Below, one piece after another: positions 5,288 through 6,950 of a DNA stretch of 6,950 nt. The stretch comes from Oscillospiraceae bacterium (GTDB taxonomy: Bacteria; Bacillota; Clostridia; Oscillospirales; Oscillospiraceae). The position numbers and the translations under genes are program-made. Below the pieces are notes generated by a model. The model did no database searches. It was not told the origin of the DNA and saw only the letters and a list, made by a program, of their open reading frames with translations. Location: assembly GCA_017405545.1 (NCBI GenBank), contig JAFRAF010000002.1:1-6950 (forward strand), read 5' to 3'. How positions within the stretch are numbered: position 1 is the stretch's first letter; each line of letters opens with the position of its first letter.

Positions 5288-6568
5288 TTGAGAGAGCACA
5301 GGTTTTATTACGGCTGGATAGTTGTAGCCGCCATGTGGGTGGTGTATTTCGGCGCAACGGGCGCTGCCCTGTATTCCACCAGTATATTGAATCCACTAAC
5401 CCTCAGCGCCATGGGGATAGACACAGGTCTTGCCGGCATAGCTGTCAGCCTGTGTACAATCATGCAGGCGGTCACTTCGCCCTTTGCCGGGATGCTAATG
5501 GCCAAAAAGGGCGTCCGATTCACCATTATAACCGGCAGCATTGCGGGAATGACGGTCATATTGGGCATGGTCACTCTCCGCATCACGCCGGTGCTGTTTC
5601 TGGGGCTGTACTGTCTGTTCGGATACTGCGTCGCGAGCGGCGCTATCCTGACCTCGAGCACCCTCATCACCGACTGGTTTGAGAAGGACCGCTCTGTGGC
5701 CATGTCCATAACCGTGACTGCTGGAGCTATATCCGGACTGGTCCTGCCTCCGGTGGTGGAGGCCATAGTCCGGAAATACGACTGGCATTACGGCTGGTAC
5801 ACCAGCCTGCTCATGCTTATAATAAGCGTGCTGGTGGTCATATTTTTCATACGCAACAAGCCCGAGGATATGGGCCTTGAGAAATACGGCATAAGAGAGG
5901 CGAAGAAAAAATCAGCCACAAACGGACTGGATCTGAAGCAGACCTTAAAGACCTATGACTTCTATCTCTATGCCCTGACCTCAGGGGCAAGGCAGATGAT
6001 TTATTACGCGATCCTGGGCTACCTTGTGGTGCATGTCGTGTCAAAGGGGATAAGCTATCAAACGGCGGCATATATGATGTCTACGATCGCCGTGACGGGC
6101 CTGGCAGCCCGACTGGCGGCGGGATTTATGGGCAAAATGCCTGTCCATCCCAGGCTGTTTCACGCCATCTCAGTGGCCATAATGAGCATTTCAGCCCTGC
6201 TCATGTATGTTGGCGAGTCCCCGGCGGCGTTCTTCCTGGCGGCCCTGTGCAACGGCTTGGGTTTCGGCATAGGGCATGTGTTCCAGCCGCTTATGCTCTC
6301 TTACCTCTTCGGTACCAAGAATTTCCCGGTGATAAACGGGACATATTATCCGATAATATGCATATTCGGGGCCCTGGGTCCTGTGCTGACAAGGCGGGTT
6401 TGCCTGTTTACGGGGAGTTATTCGTCCATATTCCTGTATTACTGCATTTTTGCCGCAGTATGCGCATTAATCTCGATGTTTATCGGGGAGCCGCTGGAAA
6501 GGATACTCAAAGACCCGGAGCCGGAGCCCGCAGCCGACGCGGGGCAGGAGAGCGGTCAGATGAGTTAG
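5288..6568 (+). CDS. Major facilitator superfamily transporter, oxalate:formate antiporter / monocarboxylate carrier-like
   Basis: Inner-membrane secondary carrier of about 426 residues with twelve predicted helices and a charged loop (residues about 190-222) between helices 6 and 7. The N-terminus carries FYYGW (residues 6-10) leading into helix 1, and TDWFEKDRSVAMSI lies between helices 4 and 5. Both are typical of the OFA/monocarboxylate-porter branch, where WF....R..A.. is conserved. The GMLMAKKGVRF stretch after helix 2 is a degenerate version of the general MFS loop signature. The C-terminus is a hydrophilic tail rich in Glu, Pro and Ala. Start: TTG at 5288 is preferred because GGGGG (5276-5280) lies 7 nt upstream and the protein then begins Met-Arg-Glu-His. 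An in-frame GTG at 5270 would add six residues but has no ribosome site. Position after a LysR gene and near a CoA-transferase suggests organic acid uptake or exchange; the substrate is not determinable. Confidence 0.9.
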   Translation: MREHRFYYGWIVVAAMWVVYFGATGAALYSTSILNPLTLSAMGIDTGLAGIAVSLCTIMQAVTSPFAGMLMAKKGVRFTIITGSIAGMTVILGMVTLRITPVLFLGLYCLFGYCVASGAILTSSTLITDWFEKDRSVAMSITVTAGAISGLVLPPVVEAIVRKYDWHYGWYTSLLMLIISVLVVIFFIRNKPEDMGLEKYGIREAKKKSATNGLDLKQTLKTYDFYLYALTSGARQMIYYAILGYLVVHVVSKGISYQTAAYMMSTIAVTGLAARLAAGFMGKMPVHPRLFHAISVAIMSISALLMYVGESPAAFFLAALCNGLGFGIGHVFQPLMLSYLFGTKNFPVINGTYYPIICIFGALGPVLTRRVCLFTGSYSSIFLYYCIFAAVCALISMFIGEPLERILKDPEPEPAADAGQESGQMS

Positions 6569-6609
6569 TTTTTCTGCTGATAAAAGCCCTGTTTATTCCT
6601 TAAAAATTA

Positions 6610-6638
6610 TTGACATCTACTGTGATTTGTGTTATTAT
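6610..6638 (+). promoter_or_regulatory. Strong SigA promoter of the tRNA cluster
   Basis: Perfect -35 TTGACA (6610-6615), 17-nt spacer, -10 TATTAT (6633-6638) preceded by TGT (extended -10). Start of transcription is expected near 6645, about 20 nt before the first tRNA. Confidence 0.85.
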
Positions 6639-6664
6639 CTTAAAGCTTTCGTAAACAGAGGCGT

Positions 6665-6739
6665 GCGGGTGTAGCACAATGGCTAGGGCACCAGCCTTCC
6701 AAGCTGGGGATGTGGGTTCGATTCCCATCACCCGCTCCA
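6665..6739 (+). tRNA. tRNA-Gly (anticodon UCC)
   Basis: Acceptor arms GCGGGTG (6665-6671) and CACCCGC (6729-6735) pair fully. Discriminator T6736 is the usual U73 of bacterial tRNA-Gly, and CCA is encoded at 6737-6739. Anticodon stem CCAGC/GCTGG encloses loop CTTCCAA, giving anticodon TCC, which reads GGA and GGG. The T-arm GGGTTCGATTCCC is canonical. Confidence 0.97.
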
Positions 6740-6750
6740 AAGAATTATAT

Positions 6751-6827
6751 GCGCCAATAGCTCAGCAGGATAGAGCAACTGCCTTCTAAGCAGTAGGTCA
6801 GGGGTTCGAATCCCTTTTGGCGTGCCA
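6751..6827 (+). tRNA. tRNA-Arg (anticodon UCU)
   Basis: Acceptor arms GCGCCAA (6751-6757) and TTGGCGT (6817-6823) pair, with a G1-U72 wobble at the end. Discriminator G6824, encoded CCA 6825-6827. Anticodon stem ACTGC/GCAGT encloses CTTCTAA, anticodon TCT, reading AGA/AGG. D-arm AGCTCAGCAGGATAGAGC and T-arm GGGGTTCGAATCCC are canonical. It is 11 nt after tRNA-Gly, so co-transcribed. Confidence 0.97.
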
Positions 6828-6831
6828 GAAA

Positions 6832-6869
6832 TATGCCAGGAGGATCCGGACCGGATTCCTCTTGGCATA
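6832..6869 (+). repeat. Long hairpin in the tRNA-Arg/tRNA-His spacer
   Basis: Arms 6832-6849 and 6851-6869 are nearly perfect complements: TATGCCA with TGGCATA at the base, GGATCCGG facing CCGGATT, one G-U pair and one bulged T. No T-run follows on the + strand. It may be a processing or folding element in the tRNA precursor, or a poor terminator. Confidence 0.6.
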
Positions 6870-6893
6870 CAGATTATCAAAAAATCAATATTT

Positions 6894-6950
6894 GGTGGGA
6901 TTAGCTCAGTTGGTAGAGCACCGGATTGTGGTTCCGGGTGTCGTGGGTTC
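6894..6950 (+). tRNA. tRNA-His (anticodon GUG), truncated at the window end
   Basis: Begins with the extra 5' G (G-1, 6894) diagnostic of tRNA-His, then GTGGGAT and a canonical D-arm. Anticodon stem CCGGA/TCCGG encloses TTGTGGT, anticodon GTG. The window ends inside the T-loop (GTGGGTTC), so the 3' part is not visible. Confidence 0.93.

Noticed and set aside
5154..5396. Minus-strand frame of 80 codons overlapping the hairpin and the transporter's 5' end
   Set aside because: Overlaps the secure transporter start, has Arg/Thr/His-rich composition without a domain, and part of it is simply the inverted repeat.
6569..6609. Terminator after the transporter gene
   Set aside because: There are short T-runs but no stable hairpin; transcription may read on into the tRNA region.

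Overview
The window reads as ordinary chromosomal DNA of a strictly fermentative, moderately GC-rich bacterium, most likely a Bacillota clostridium of the Oscillospiraceae/Acidaminococcaceae kind. This rests on canonical SigA promoters (TTGACA, 17 nt, TAAAAT or TATTAT, both with an extended -10 TG), strong Shine-Dalgarno sites, GTG/TTG starts, tRNA genes with encoded CCA, a GTP-type PEP carboxykinase, and a class I CoA-transferase of the type found in gut acid-forming anaerobes. The placement is inference; no taxonomic marker gene is present. All genes lie on the + strand.

Layout: (1) positions 3-1562 hold a 5'-truncated GTP-dependent PEP carboxykinase. (2) Directly after its stop comes a dyad that ends in the -35 box of a strong promoter. 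A leader of about 165 nt follows; it can fold into a closed multi-hairpin domain followed by an H-type pseudoknot just before the Shine-Dalgarno. (3) 1788-2258 is a small VOC-fold protein resembling methylmalonyl-CoA epimerase, with two unusual residues at expected metal-ligand positions. (4) 2259-2609 is a 351-nt gene-free stretch packed with secondary structure: an imperfect hairpin, a rod of about 111 nt with an 11-bp perfect apical stem, and a hairpin followed by TTTT. (5) 2610-4001 is an acetyl-CoA hydrolase/transferase family CoA-transferase, closed by a 10-bp hairpin. (6) 4112-4999 is a LysR-type regulator. (7) 5000-5287 is a gene-free stretch with a 12-bp palindrome and several hairpins, one with a perfect 16-bp stem. 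(8) 5288-6568 is an MFS carboxylate-type transporter. (9) From 6610 a strong promoter drives a tRNA cluster: Gly(UCC), Arg(UCU) and a truncated His(GUG), with a long hairpin in the Arg-His spacer.

Working together (inference): PEP carboxykinase links PEP and oxaloacetate, the entry to C4-dicarboxylate and succinate metabolism. A methylmalonyl-CoA-epimerase-like protein plus a CoA-transferase could belong to a succinate-propionate or related acyl-CoA branch. The LysR protein and MFS carrier could serve regulation and transport of an organic acid. The genes look like separate transcription units rather than one operon, and the substrates cannot be fixed from sequence alone.

I see no phage, insertion sequence, CRISPR array, defence system or toxin-antitoxin pair. 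The parts most worth a second look are the structured leaders before the VOC gene and the CoA-transferase gene, and the altered metal site of the VOC protein.
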